A DNA stretch of 64,000 nt from Pseudoneurospora amorphoporcata. Its lineage: Eukaryota > Ascomycota > Sordariomycetes > Sordariales > Sordariaceae. The notes under the pieces were generated by a model. The model saw nothing but the letters and a program-made list of their open reading frames with translations. It made no database searches and was not told the origin of the DNA. Shown here one piece after another: positions 37,276 through 47,199 of this stretch; the stretch's first letter is position 1; every line of letters starts with the position of its first letter. The DNA is taken from NCBI GenBank assembly GCA_033297205.1, contig MU859139.1, forward strand, positions 1 to 64,000, given 5' to 3'. Made by a program: the position numbers and the translations under genes.

Positions 37276-39008
37276 CAATGTCACACTTTTCTTATTTTCT
37301 TATCTGGGCATTGAGAGTGTTCTCGGCTGGCGTTAGGTGGTCATTTAAGGGATAACAAGCCATGGTGCTTATTTACTTCATAGCCGGGCAGTCTTGTTTT
37401 TTGTGCTAATATGGTGTTTGGGCTCTGGGTATTCCCAATGTAGGATTAGCCCGGGATGCTTGGTTTCATGTCACACGCTTCATATCATCTTGATAAACAT
37501 GATTACTTGTTTGAAACAATCATAACACGGCATAATTACTCGGAGAGTTTGATGGGAAGTTGGAGATTCAGCATGCAAAAACCCAGGGCCATAGCACGTT
37601 TTGTTTTCTTTCTAGGCATAGTCTTCGATAACTGTAACACGAATAACAGCCAATTTTGTTATCTTGACGTTGAAACCTGGCTGATATCGGTCGGTTTCAA
37701 CACCGAGCTCACCGCCATGTGACGACATCATCGGCAGCTTTGGGAGGATGGAACATTGCGGAGCCACGACCGCAGTGAAAGCACTGACCAATCAAAGAGT
37801 CGAACCGGGTCGAGGGCGCGCAGACCCACTGGTGACCCACTGGTGACCCACACGGACGCTGAGCCTCAAAAGACAAATCATCGCAGTTCGGCGCGGCAAA
37901 ACTCCGGCACTGGGCTCGACGACATTCTTGGCTTTCAGGTGCTCCCGTCCTGCACCCACGCAGCAACGGTTGTCGAGGGCAGGCAAGCAATGACCCAGGT
38001 CCGTAACATTTGTCGCAAGTCACAACGCGGTATGTAAAAAGGTACATCTAACCCGTTGTCCGCAACCACACGTCGACCATCTGGTCCGGATTTTAACTTG
38101 TTTTATTTCAGGTTTGCTGCAGTGCAGTGGACTTTTGTAATCCGGGAACTCCAGTCCATCAGTCATCCTCTAGACGCCTAGACGCACACACGTCTGGTCA
38201 AAGGACGTGAACGTGGTCGTGTTTTGTACTAAATTGAAGGTACCTCCACCCGTACCTGTAGGTGTCTGACCGATTGCGACTCTTGGAACTCCAACCCGCG
38301 TTGGAAGGAAGGAAGCTTTGAACGACAGGTCCGGTCGCCTTTTTGCTTCGCTCTTTCTCTGTCATCACCAGAACTCCCACCAAAACCACGCATCGGCCCT
38401 GCGACATATGCCCACGGATTACGACGATTTGCCCCGCGCCGAATCCCGCAGTCTGTCCAGAGTACACGCCCTTCATTTGCCCGGTCAATTTCGCCCGCTA
38501 CGCAGCTCTCGAACGATCGTTCAACTTATCCTCGCAGATACCGGCGAACCTCCGACTCCTGCAGACGCGCAACCCAGCCCCGCCGTATCGTGCAGTTATA
38601 GATCCAAAAAAATAAATAATACAAGTCCGATCTTCAGAGGTAGCGTCCAACCCGTTGCGCCTGTGACCACGGACCGGCCTTTGCTCTAACAAGCTACCTC
38701 TACAACGTCAGTCCGTATAATCTCCATCGCAGCCGAGTTAACTTCCATTTCGCGGGGTCGCTTCCATGCGCCACCTCTTGCCATGACCGAGTGAGCGTTG
38801 TCGGCCTGTCCAAGCTTTGCCAGGTCGAGCTCTTGCCAGTTGTTCACTTTCCCTTAAACCGACCTCGACAAGCCCTCTCTTTTGGCTCCCCGCTTTCCTC
38901 GACATTCCAACGACGTCCCCACGATCACCCGAGCGACGCCCTACTTTTACCAAACCACTGCGTCCATCATACCTTGTCGGCCTCACTGGCCACACAGCAA
39001 CATCCAAC
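37276..39008. other. Intergenic between SAS4-like gene and TAF2
   Basis: No gene seen. A small tandem repeat of ACCCACTGGTG occurs near 37820-37850. The frame of TAF2 is open upstream to 38817 but has no ATG before 39009, so that part is treated as leader. Confidence 0.5.
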
Positions 39009-42000
39009 ATGTCAGGACTCGAGAACGGAGATCTGGCTCTTGCCAGTATGATGAACGCCTCCGACCCCGGTCCCGCTGCCGAGCCGTACGCGATCCTTAG
39101 GCAAGAGGTGGAGCTAGACATCAACTTCAGGGAGAAGAGCGTCAGCGGCATTTGCACCTTCAAGATCTATCCCCTGATTCCCGACCTAGAGGAACTCGTC
39201 CTGGACACGCGGCAATGCGAAATCGACCTCAAAAACATCACGGTGGACGGCTACAAGACACATGCAGAGGCTCATGATCCATACGACCGAATGGAGCCTC
39301 CTACGAATGCCCAAATCGGTGCCACTCAACATCACATAATGAAGAAATGGATGGCGCCACTACTGCCAGAGGCACGCCGCCAGCTTCCCGTCGTGGAAAG
39401 GGCAGAGCAGTTGAACATAAGCGTGCCAGCTGATGGGTCCCTCCGGATTCGTCTCCGGCCGGACGCTCTCATCCGGGACGCTGAGCCGAAACGAATTCTC
39501 AAGCTCAGAACTGCAAAGTCAGTATCGGACAACGCGACAGGCTTTTCGGACGCGATCGAGGAGATCACGGTGGTTGTGCCTTTCAAGTCCACGAGTATTA
39601 GAGATGGCTTGCACTTTGTCGGCGTTGAGGAAGGTGATCTGAGATACCCACACGTTTACACTCGGCATTCGCTTGAGCCTGGTATGGCGTCTTGCATCTT
39701 CCCTTGCCTCGACGATCCCGGTTCTCGGCATTCCTGGACAATCAAAATTACCTGCCCAAGGACCTTGGGGGATGCCTTCGCGCAGCCTTTGGTTACCCAG
39801 TCTTCCCTATCGACTCTTCTGGAAGGCAGTCGGAAACGCAAAGCCTCAGACATTTCTACACACAACCCTGGGTCATCTTTCACCGAAGAGGACAAGCTAA
39901 GGGAGATTACCGTGGTTTGCTCCGGTAATCTTGCTGGCGAGCAGATGCACCCCAAGGACGAGCGCAAGAAGACCATGATTTTTGAGTGCGTTAACACCGC
40001 TGCTAGGCACATCGGTTTCGCCGTTGGCCCCTTTGAGCACGTTGATCTCGGGGCAGAGTTTAGAACTGAGGAGGCGGATGAGAAGCTCGGCGCCAATGCA
40101 GCTAGAATTCACGGCTATTGTCTCCCCGGCCGTGTCGAGGAAGTTCGCTGGACATGTCAAGTCGTCGTGGCTGCTGCCGACTTCTTCGCCCCCGAGTTCG
40201 GCCGTTACCCTTATGACGCTTACAAGATCTGCTTTGTCGAAGACTTGGTTCACGACACCGCGGTTGCAAACTCCTTATCTTTGTGCAGCACGCGTTTGCT
40301 GTACCCCGAAACCATCATAGATACGGAAGTCGAGGTTAGCAGGAAGCTCATCCATGCCCTCGCCAGTCAATACGTGGGCGTGCACATCGTGCCAAACGAG
40401 CGGTCCGACACGTGGCTTATCATTGGTCTCCAGTGGTTCATGACGGATCTGTTCATGAAGACCCTCTGCGGAAACAACTGGTATCGTTTCCATATCAAGT
40501 CGCTTTCAGACAAGCTTGTAGAGGCAGATGTTAGGAGACCCTCACTGCATGCTCTGGGCGATTACCTTCACCTCGGTGACTTTGAGCTCGAATTCATGGC
40601 GCTCAAGGCGCCACTGGTCCTTTACATCCTCGATCAGCGCATGTCCAAGATTCCTGGCTCCACAGGTGTCGTCCGCGTCTTGTCCCAGATGGTTTCTGCA
40701 GCCAATATCTCGAATACGGATCCCAAGGCTACTACCCTTTCTTTCCAGGACTTCCGTCGATGGTGCGAGAAACGCAGTCAATACGTTCCCGACGAGCTAT
40801 GGGATCAGTACGTGTTCGCTGCAGGCTGCCCAAAGCTGGATATTCACCAAAAGTTCAACAAGAAGAACCTTAACGTCGACATCCAAATTCTACAATGTCA
40901 AGGGCCGGTCAAGAAAAGCATCTCGAAGGACGAATTCTGGAGGGAGTTGCAAGAGGAGATCCATAATGTCTATGCCGGCGACGTTCCTAAGCTTTTCACT
41001 GGTCCATTCACCGTCCGTATTCACGAAGCAGACGGTACACCTTATGAGCACTATCAGCTCATTACCGAGAAAGATAAAGGTGGGACCAATTTGCAGATCG
41101 CATATAACACGAAGTATAAGCGTCTCAAGAGAACCAAAAAGGCCATGGCCGCGGCTGCCAACAGCAATAGTGACAAACATGAGATTCAGGAGGACGATGT
41201 TGTCTACTTTAACATGTTGGGCGATGTCCTCACCAGCCAGAAGGATATGGAGGACTGGGGTTTGCAAGACTGGGCCCCAGAGGTCCAAACAAAGATGGAT
41301 CAAGAATCCTATGAATGGATCCGGCTAGATGCCAACATGGAGTGGCTTTGCTTCATGAAGACTGATATGCAGGAGTATATGTATCTGGCACAACTGCAAC
41401 AGGACCGAGACGTCGTGGCCCACCAGGACGCGATGCTCGCTTTCAAGAGAGAAAAGAGGCATCCAGTTCACTCCACTGTCGAGACGCGTACGGTGATGGA
41501 CAAGAGATATTACCATGGTGTTCGAGTTATGGCTGTGGAGGACCTCGCCAAGCAAGCCCATCCTGACTTGAACTACATCGGTATGGTCCATCTCATCCTC
41601 TGCTTCCGAAAGTTTTTCTGCAAGAAGGTACCAATTCCCGGCAAGAAGGATGCCTATAACTACCCCATTGCCCCCAACGATTTCACCGACAAGGGTCAGT
41701 ATGCCATCCAGTGTGCCATTCCTGCGGTGCTTGCACGGACGACGGACCTACAGGAGAAGGGTAGATGCTCCAAGAGGGCTCGGCAGTTCATCATGGAGAT
41801 GCTTATGTTCAATGACAATTCGGAGAATGAGTTTTCGGACCAGTTCTATATCGCGAAGCTTCTCGATGCCCTCACCACATCTCTGATCCCGCAGAAGAAG
41901 ATTACCGAGGGGTATCTTATCAGAAACCTGGATCCTTTCGACGACGACGATGCGGAATTCAAGAGCTTCATTGAGAAAACCATCGAAGAGATCGACAAGT

Positions 42001-44507
42001 TTCGCAGGATGGACGAATGGACCCTAACATATCAGAACATCTGGACCACAACGGCTCTTCACTGCAAGATGAGGCTCATGAAGGCTCGCGTCATCCCTGA
42101 ATCGGCCCTCGACTTCGTTCAATACCTCCAGGACGACAACATTGATCTTGTCCGGATCAAGGCGTTCGAATGCCTGGTTGAACTTGGAATGATCTCGAAG
42201 CCCCCTATTCTCAAGCTTCTGCTTTCATATATGAGCACCGATAGCTCACCCTTCGTCCGCGATCGGTTGTTCAAGGTCTTTTGCCAGGGAATCGCTGCCA
42301 TTGCGTTCGGCGAAAACAAAGCTTCGACACAGGAACTTGAAGCTCTTGATGATGGAGGTCTTGTCATTGACCAAGGCGATGCAGAGATCCAGCAACGGAA
42401 GCTCGATGCAGTGCGTCGGGAGGACATCGCCCATGCGCTTACTGCGCTCAAAGAAGAGCTGAAGGGGAACAGGGAAATGCAAATTTCTATATGGAAGGCA
42501 TTCAATTCTCCAGTCATTGGCCTGCAGGAGAAGCGTCAACTGCTGGAGCTTTGCTCGGCCATGTTTGAATCGGAGGATTCTCTACTTGTTACTATGAGGT
42601 ATCCCATCGTATGGAAGGCGACCCGCGAACCGACAATTGTCGCCACTGCACCACTACCAGCCCTTGGAACTCCGCCGAAGAAGAGGTGTGTTATCAAGTT
42701 CAAGTCGGAGTACCGGACCTTTCCTAAGAGTAGGGACGTGGCTGCGATCGAAGCTCCACAGCCTCCGGCGCCATTACCGGCCCCGGCCCCGTCGACTACC
42801 TCGTCGTTCTCGGCTGCCAGGGTGGAGATCAAGCCGCCTGAGAAGAAGACAATCGTGAAGCTACAATCACGACCCTCGTACATTGCTAAACCTAGGGAGT
42901 CACCAGCCCCAGAGGCTGCCCCACCAGTACGGAAGGAGTCCATCGCAGTGACCGTGCCTCCTCGGCCCTCTACAACTGCCGGTCCGCGCACTCCCTTGCC
43001 TACATCAGTTCCAAGTGCTCCCGCACCTAATCCACCCGTCGCTCAACCTGTCATCAAGACAGCTGTGCCAAAAGCGGCTTCACCTCCTCCCCCTGTGCCT
43101 GCACCCAAACCGCAGCAGTCCAGCGACGTTCCTGCGCCAAAGCCTAGCACTGTCGTCTTGAACAAGCCAAAGATCGTGAAGCCAGTCATCAAGCGCAAGA
43201 GTGACGAGTCGCTTGAAGGGGCCAGCCCGAAGAAAATTATCAAGACCAACAATGACCCCTTCAGGAGCGATCCTTCTCGCAACAGCTCGTTCAAGTCAGA
43301 CTCGGCGCGGGGCGAGTTTTTTAAGAAAGAGACTCTTCTTCGAACTGAAGCTGCTCCCAAGAGCAATTTCTCCCGCGACTCTGCGCCCCAGGCTCCGTCT
43401 TCCCGGATATCGACATTCTCCGTCCGTTCCAACGCCAACGGCCGCCCCTCCAAGGTCGTCACGGTACCATTTAGAAAATGGACAAAGTTATCCGCCCGCG
43501 CCCAGCGCAACATCGACTACGAACAGAGCCAGCGCGAGAAGCAAATGCTTGCCGCCAGCGCCAGCGGCATCTCCGGCAGAGATCTTGCCACGCCCGTCCA
43601 CAAGCGGTCGAGCGCCGCGGTGGGATTCAGCAGCGGGTCGGCGCCTTCATCCCCTAAGAGCCGGATGCAGTCGCCTGCCGGCAATGGGTATGGTTCGTCT
43701 AGTTCGTATGCTGAGAAGGAGCAGCGGAGTAAGGACCGGGACAAGTTCCGGGAGAGGATGGACCGCGATAATGACCGCGAGCGCGAGCGTGAGCGTCCTC
43801 GCGAGAAGGAACGAGACAAAGAAAAGTACAGGGAACGAGATCGGGATAGTGACCGTGAGCGTCCTCGCGAGAAGGAACGGGAGCGCGACAAAGACAAGTA
43901 TCGTGAACGAGACCGTGATAGCGATCGTGAGCGCGACCGACCCCGTGACAAGTACAGGGAGAAGGCCGACCGCGGCGATAGCGACAGGGCGGCATCCCGC
44001 ACCGACAGTGACCGAGAACGCAACCGTGATCGGGAACGGGAACGCGAGAGGAGTGATCGTGATCGCGAGAGGACTGACCGCGAGAGGGAGCGGATGCGCG
44101 ACAAGTACCGTGATCGAGCTGATAGAGACAGCGACCGGGAAAGCGGCAGCAGCTACAAGGATCGTGATCGGGAGCCCCGCGACCGCGACCGTGATAGAGA
44201 CAGGGATCGTGACCGCGACAGGTCCTCCGGCTCCAGCCTCCTCATCAAGAAGGACCGCAAACCATTGCCAGGATTAGGAGACAGAGAGAAAGAGAGAAGA
44301 CCATTGCCTTCTGGATTACCCTCCGAAAAGGCTCCGCACCCCCTCAAAGAATCCCATTCGCCTCTCAACCCGACTCCCGCCGCTGCTACGACCAATGGTG
44401 GTGGCGATCCAAAGAAGAAGATCATCAAGCTCAAGTTGAAGAGTAGCGGTAGTGGACTTGGAGGTGATTCTGGCTCTGGAACGACGTCGTCGTCGACACC
44501 TCGCTAG
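39009..44507 (+). CDS. TAF2: TFIID subunit 2 (TAF2/TAF150)
   Basis: A single exon of 1,832 residues from the first in-frame ATG (MSGLENGD). The N-terminal half is an M1-aminopeptidase-like fold as in TAF2: an N-terminal beta domain (VELDINFREKSVSGICTFKIYPL), DDPGSRHSW, and a degenerate catalytic region. There the zinc motif HExxH of true peptidases is replaced by LIHALASQYVGV, so it is a structural and promoter-binding subunit and not an enzyme. HEAT-like helices follow to about residue 1200. The C-terminus has Pro/Ala-rich linkers, a basic segment (PFRKWTKLSARAQRNIDYEQ) and, at about residues 1570-1740, a striking run of RD/RE/ER dipeptides. It ends with a Lys-rich IIKLKLKS element. Yeast Taf2 is about 1,400 residues, so the tail is longer here. 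Confidence 0.95.
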   Translation: MSGLENGDLALASMMNASDPGPAAEPYAILRQEVELDINFREKSVSGICTFKIYPLIPDLEELVLDTRQCEIDLKNITVDGYKTHAEAHDPYDRMEPPTNAQIGATQHHIMKKWMAPLLPEARRQLPVVERAEQLNISVPADGSLRIRLRPDALIRDAEPKRILKLRTAKSVSDNATGFSDAIEEITVVVPFKSTSIRDGLHFVGVEEGDLRYPHVYTRHSLEPGMASCIFPCLDDPGSRHSWTIKITCPRTLGDAFAQPLVTQSSLSTLLEGSRKRKASDISTHNPGSSFTEEDKLREITVVCSGNLAGEQMHPKDERKKTMIFECVNTAARHIGFAVGPFEHVDLGAEFRTEEADEKLGANAARIHGYCLPGRVEEVRWTCQVVVAAADFFAPEFGRYPYDAYKICFVEDLVHDTAVANSLSLCSTRLLYPETIIDTEVEVSRKLIHALASQYVGVHIVPNERSDTWLIIGLQWFMTDLFMKTLCGNNWYRFHIKSLSDKLVEADVRRPSLHALGDYLHLGDFELEFMALKAPLVLYILDQRMSKIPGSTGVVRVLSQMVSAANISNTDPKATTLSFQDFRRWCEKRSQYVPDELWDQYVFAAGCPKLDIHQKFNKKNLNVDIQILQCQGPVKKSISKDEFWRELQEEIHNVYAGDVPKLFTGPFTVRIHEADGTPYEHYQLITEKDKGGTNLQIAYNTKYKRLKRTKKAMAAAANSNSDKHEIQEDDVVYFNMLGDVLTSQKDMEDWGLQDWAPEVQTKMDQESYEWIRLDANMEWLCFMKTDMQEYMYLAQLQQDRDVVAHQDAMLAFKREKRHPVHSTVETRTVMDKRYYHGVRVMAVEDLAKQAHPDLNYIGMVHLILCFRKFFCKKVPIPGKKDAYNYPIAPNDFTDKGQYAIQCAIPAVLARTTDLQEKGRCSKRARQFIMEMLMFNDNSENEFSDQFYIAKLLDALTTSLIPQKKITEGYLIRNLDPFDDDDAEFKSFIEKTIEEIDKFRRMDEWTLTYQNIWTTTALHCKMRLMKARVIPESALDFVQYLQDDNIDLVRIKAFECLVELGMISKPPILKLLLSYMSTDSSPFVRDRLFKVFCQGIAAIAFGENKASTQELEALDDGGLVIDQGDAEIQQRKLDAVRREDIAHALTALKEELKGNREMQISIWKAFNSPVIGLQEKRQLLELCSAMFESEDSLLVTMRYPIVWKATREPTIVATAPLPALGTPPKKRCVIKFKSEYRTFPKSRDVAAIEAPQPPAPLPAPAPSTTSSFSAARVEIKPPEKKTIVKLQSRPSYIAKPRESPAPEAAPPVRKESIAVTVPPRPSTTAGPRTPLPTSVPSAPAPNPPVAQPVIKTAVPKAASPPPPVPAPKPQQSSDVPAPKPSTVVLNKPKIVKPVIKRKSDESLEGASPKKIIKTNNDPFRSDPSRNSSFKSDSARGEFFKKETLLRTEAAPKSNFSRDSAPQAPSSRISTFSVRSNANGRPSKVVTVPFRKWTKLSARAQRNIDYEQSQREKQMLAASASGISGRDLATPVHKRSSAAVGFSSGSAPSSPKSRMQSPAGNGYGSSSSYAEKEQRSKDRDKFRERMDRDNDRERERERPREKERDKEKYRERDRDSDRERPREKERERDKDKYRERDRDSDRERDRPRDKYREKADRGDSDRAASRTDSDRERNRDRERERERSDRDRERTDRERERMRDKYRDRADRDSDRESGSSYKDRDREPRDRDRDRDRDRDRDRSSGSSLLIKKDRKPLPGLGDREKERRPLPSGLPSEKAPHPLKESHSPLNPTPAAATTNGGGDPKKKIIKLKLKSSGSGLGGDSGSGTTSSSTPR
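43716..44225 (+). repeat. Arg-Asp/Arg-Glu coding repeat in TAF2
   Basis: About 170 codons within TAF2 are almost entirely Arg, Asp and Glu, with interspersed Lys, Ser, Tyr and Pro. Repeated units resemble RERDRDSDRERPREKER. Codons vary, so it is a degenerate and not a recent tandem array. It could form a charged single helix or a phase-separating RS/RD-type region. Confidence 0.85.
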
Positions 44508-45603
44508 ACGCGAGGTAGGAAAAAGCAACAACAAGAAGAAAACGAGAGAGAAGTGAGAGATTGGGTAGAACAGGGAGAACCGTATGCACTTGGCGGACAG
44601 GGAGAGAAGAAGGGTGAATTAGGAAAAGAAGAGGGGGGAGGGCAGAAAGAAGAAGAAAAAAAACGACTCCCAAAGAAGATAGTGGTAGTCGGGAAGTATG
44701 CCTGGAAGGCAAAGGCTTGGGCGAAGTATTCACTTACAAGAGGAAGAAGGGAGTGAGTGAGCCGAGGTGAGGTGAGGTGGGTTAAGCGGTTGATTAAATC
44801 AATAAATAAAGGAGAGAGGGAGGGAGGTATTTTGCTCTTTGCAGCTAGGTTTAGGGAAAGATAATCGTGGCATTCTGGAAGTCTCTGTATAACCTTGCAT
44901 GAAAGGAAGACTGAGGGGACCGTAGCGGATTTTCAAAAAGAAGACTTCTTCTAGGCGTTTGTTCACCACTTTGATTGGCAAAGTTTTTGTATTGTGGTAT
45001 TGGGTATGTTATAGCGTAGACAAAGGCATAAAGCGACGTTGCAAACCATGATTGGAAGCCAAACCATCTTGGTGTGGTGAACATGTTGGTCTTTTCTACA
45101 CATAAAGGGAAAAAAAAACCGGAACACAAACGGGGAGTTGAAAAGTAGAGTGACTAATTGCCAGGGAAGTGACAGACACGGATATTTCTTTAATGCTCTC
45201 TCTGCCTGAAAGATATAACCAGTTGTTTTTTGTTATTGAAACCGTCTGGTAGGTAAGGTACTTTGAACAACAAATCCATCAATCCAGGTAGGTCTAATCG
45301 GTCTAAGAACCGAGGGTATCATATGTATGCAAGAGAAACAAAAACAAAAGCCACCCATACTCTAGAGTACTACTATAGTCTATCCCATCCATCAAAGGCA
45401 AGTAAGTACCAACCAACCACTCACTAGGCTAACGCACCCATCCTTTCATGAACCAAACCAACCCATCCATCCATGAAAAACCATTTGTAAACCCATTCAT
45501 CAATCATGTCGTTATCATATCATACCATGAATAACATCACTCATATCATAATTACCCCCTTCATGAGAGGTACTTACCCATCAGCTTATATGCCCCTCCC
45601 TCC
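44508..45603. other. Convergent 3' intergenic region
   Basis: This lies between the stop codons of TAF2 and of the Wss1-like gene. It is purine-rich near 44520-44760 and holds no recognisable gene. Confidence 0.55.
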
Positions 45604-47199
45604 TCACTTGGAACTATCCTTCATCCTCCCACAGGTAGAACAGGTCCACCACTGCTTCTCCATCCTCTTCCCGCAAAACGAACACTGCCATTTTTCTGTT
45701 AGGAGCTTGCGGCGGGCGGCGTCCGCTTCGGCTTGGGCTTGGAGGATCGCTTTGGCTTTGTCCTTTTCTCTTTTCTCCTTGTCCTTCTTTAGTTCCTGCA
45801 TGAATCCTGGTCCTGATCCTGAGCTTGATTCCGATTGTGATCCTGATATCGATGCTGTTCTGGAGCGAGAGTGGGATTTTGATGAGTTGGAGCTGGAGCT
45901 GTGGGAGCTTGACGATGGGCGGGTACGGATTGCGGGCGGGGATTTGGTTAGGTCGATTACCGAGCTGCTTGGACGTTTTGAGCTGGAAGAGCTAGATTTT
46001 GAATTGGAACTGGGCTTGGAACTGGAGCTGGAACTGGAGCCCCTGGTTTTATCCTTGGGAAGGGAAGTGCGAGAGGTAGTCAAAGTCCGAGGCGGGCGTT
46101 CGGTCCCGCAGGCGTCGCAGGAGAGGAATGTGTCGGGATTGTGGAGGGTACAGATCCTGCAGGCCCAACCGTCGGTCGAGGGCTCATTGGGGGGTTCTGA
46201 TGGGATAGACGGTGGTGAAGGAGGAGATGAGACCGTGGGCCTAGTGGTCGGTTTAGTGCGATGAGGATTCGGCGGTGGTTGTTTAGACGAAGACGATGCC
46301 GCTGACCCTTTGCCCTTCAAGTCCTCTTGGGTCTGTTGAAAAGCCCCCTGACTCCCAGCCGGAAACTCCCTACTGGGCTCAACATAGCCGCTGCCAAACT
46401 TCTTCTTCTCATCCTCCTGCACCAGCTCCCACAACGCCTGCGCAATGGCTGCTTCATTCGCCTCATCCTCCTCCGCCTTGGAGCGAAAGCCATTCCTAGT
46501 CGCCTGCTCCTCGATCTTGCGGATTTCCTGCTCACCCAGCCCTTCATCGCCCGTATCCTTCACTCCAACTCCACAGCCCTTCAAAGTCTTGCTCCTCCTT
46601 TTCACCGCCTCAACAATGACCCTCCTTATATCCTCCCCCGGCCTCGGGCTGGATCCGCCCAGTCTCTGTCCCGATCCGGCATTTGGTGTCGTTTGAACCT
46701 TTCTCTTCTCCGCCTGCTCCCTCGCCAACCGTCTCGCTTCATGCATCGGAATCCGTCCCCTTCCACCGGAGGGAGAACCACCAAGCCGACGCCCCGCGGA
46801 CAAGAACCCCTCCCCCGTATAGCCCTTCATCACCAACCCCTCATGCTCATCCCTAAGCTGGTCCCACAGCGCCTGAAACTTGCCGTCGTGCGGGCCGTGC
46901 ACGATATGTGCTAGCTCGTGCAGCATCGTGTCTGTTACTTGCTCGACGGGTAAAAAGAGAGACTTGTCGGAAGAGTAGCGTAATCGCAACAAAATCTTGG
47001 CGCCGCGGTTGATGTTGAGGCCTAAAAGGTTTTCCTGCTCCGGGTAGAACTCGCCTAGCTCGCGGACGCGCCAGCCGCGGGCGCGCATGAGGGGTTTGAC
47101 GAGGGAAGCGATCTTTTTGAGGAGGTGGAGGGCGGAGGAGGGCTGGGGAAGGTGGTGCAGGTGGGAGTAGGAGAGGACTAGGGGGTCTAGTTCGGACAT
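45604..47199 (-). CDS. WSS1: Wss1-type DNA-protein crosslink metalloprotease
   Basis: A single exon of 531 residues. The N-terminal WLM domain contains the zinc-protease motif HELAHIVHGPHD (H94, E95, H98, with H104 as third ligand). The Trp- and Arg-rich lead-in and LGLNINRGAKILLRLR are typical of Wss1/SPRTN-like proteases. The middle is disordered and charged. Toward the C-terminus there is a RanBP2-type zinc finger (WACRICTLHNP...CDACG), a Ser-rich stretch containing the SUMO-interacting motif VIDLT, and a second Cys4 finger (WQCSFCGKRMEKQWWTCSTCG) ending close to the stop. In yeast Wss1 acts with Cdc48 and SUMO to degrade proteins crosslinked to DNA; the same role is inferred here. It is transcribed toward TAF2. 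Confidence 0.93.
   Translation of the reverse strand: MSELDPLVLSYSHLHHLPQPSSALHLLKKIASLVKPLMRARGWRVRELGEFYPEQENLLGLNINRGAKILLRLRYSSDKSLFLPVEQVTDTMLHELAHIVHGPHDGKFQALWDQLRDEHEGLVMKGYTGEGFLSAGRRLGGSPSGGRGRIPMHEARRLAREQAEKRKVQTTPNAGSGQRLGGSSPRPGEDIRRVIVEAVKRRSKTLKGCGVGVKDTGDEGLGEQEIRKIEEQATRNGFRSKAEEDEANEAAIAQALWELVQEDEKKKFGSGYVEPSREFPAGSQGAFQQTQEDLKGKGSAASSSSKQPPPNPHRTKPTTRPTVSSPPSPPSIPSEPPNEPSTDGWACRICTLHNPDTFLSCDACGTERPPRTLTTSRTSLPKDKTRGSSSSSSSKPSSNSKSSSSSSKRPSSSVIDLTKSPPAIRTRPSSSSHSSSSNSSKSHSRSRTASISGSQSESSSGSGPGFMQELKKDKEKREKDKAKAILQAQAEADAARRKLLTEKWQCSFCGKRMEKQWWTCSTCGRMKDSSK

Noticed and set aside
38817..39008. N-terminal extension of TAF2
   Set aside because: The frame is open but begins with a non-ATG codon and has no ATG before 39009.
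43517..44104. Ser/Arg-rich frame antisense to the TAF2 tail
   Set aside because: It is simply the reverse reading of the RD/RE coding repeat.
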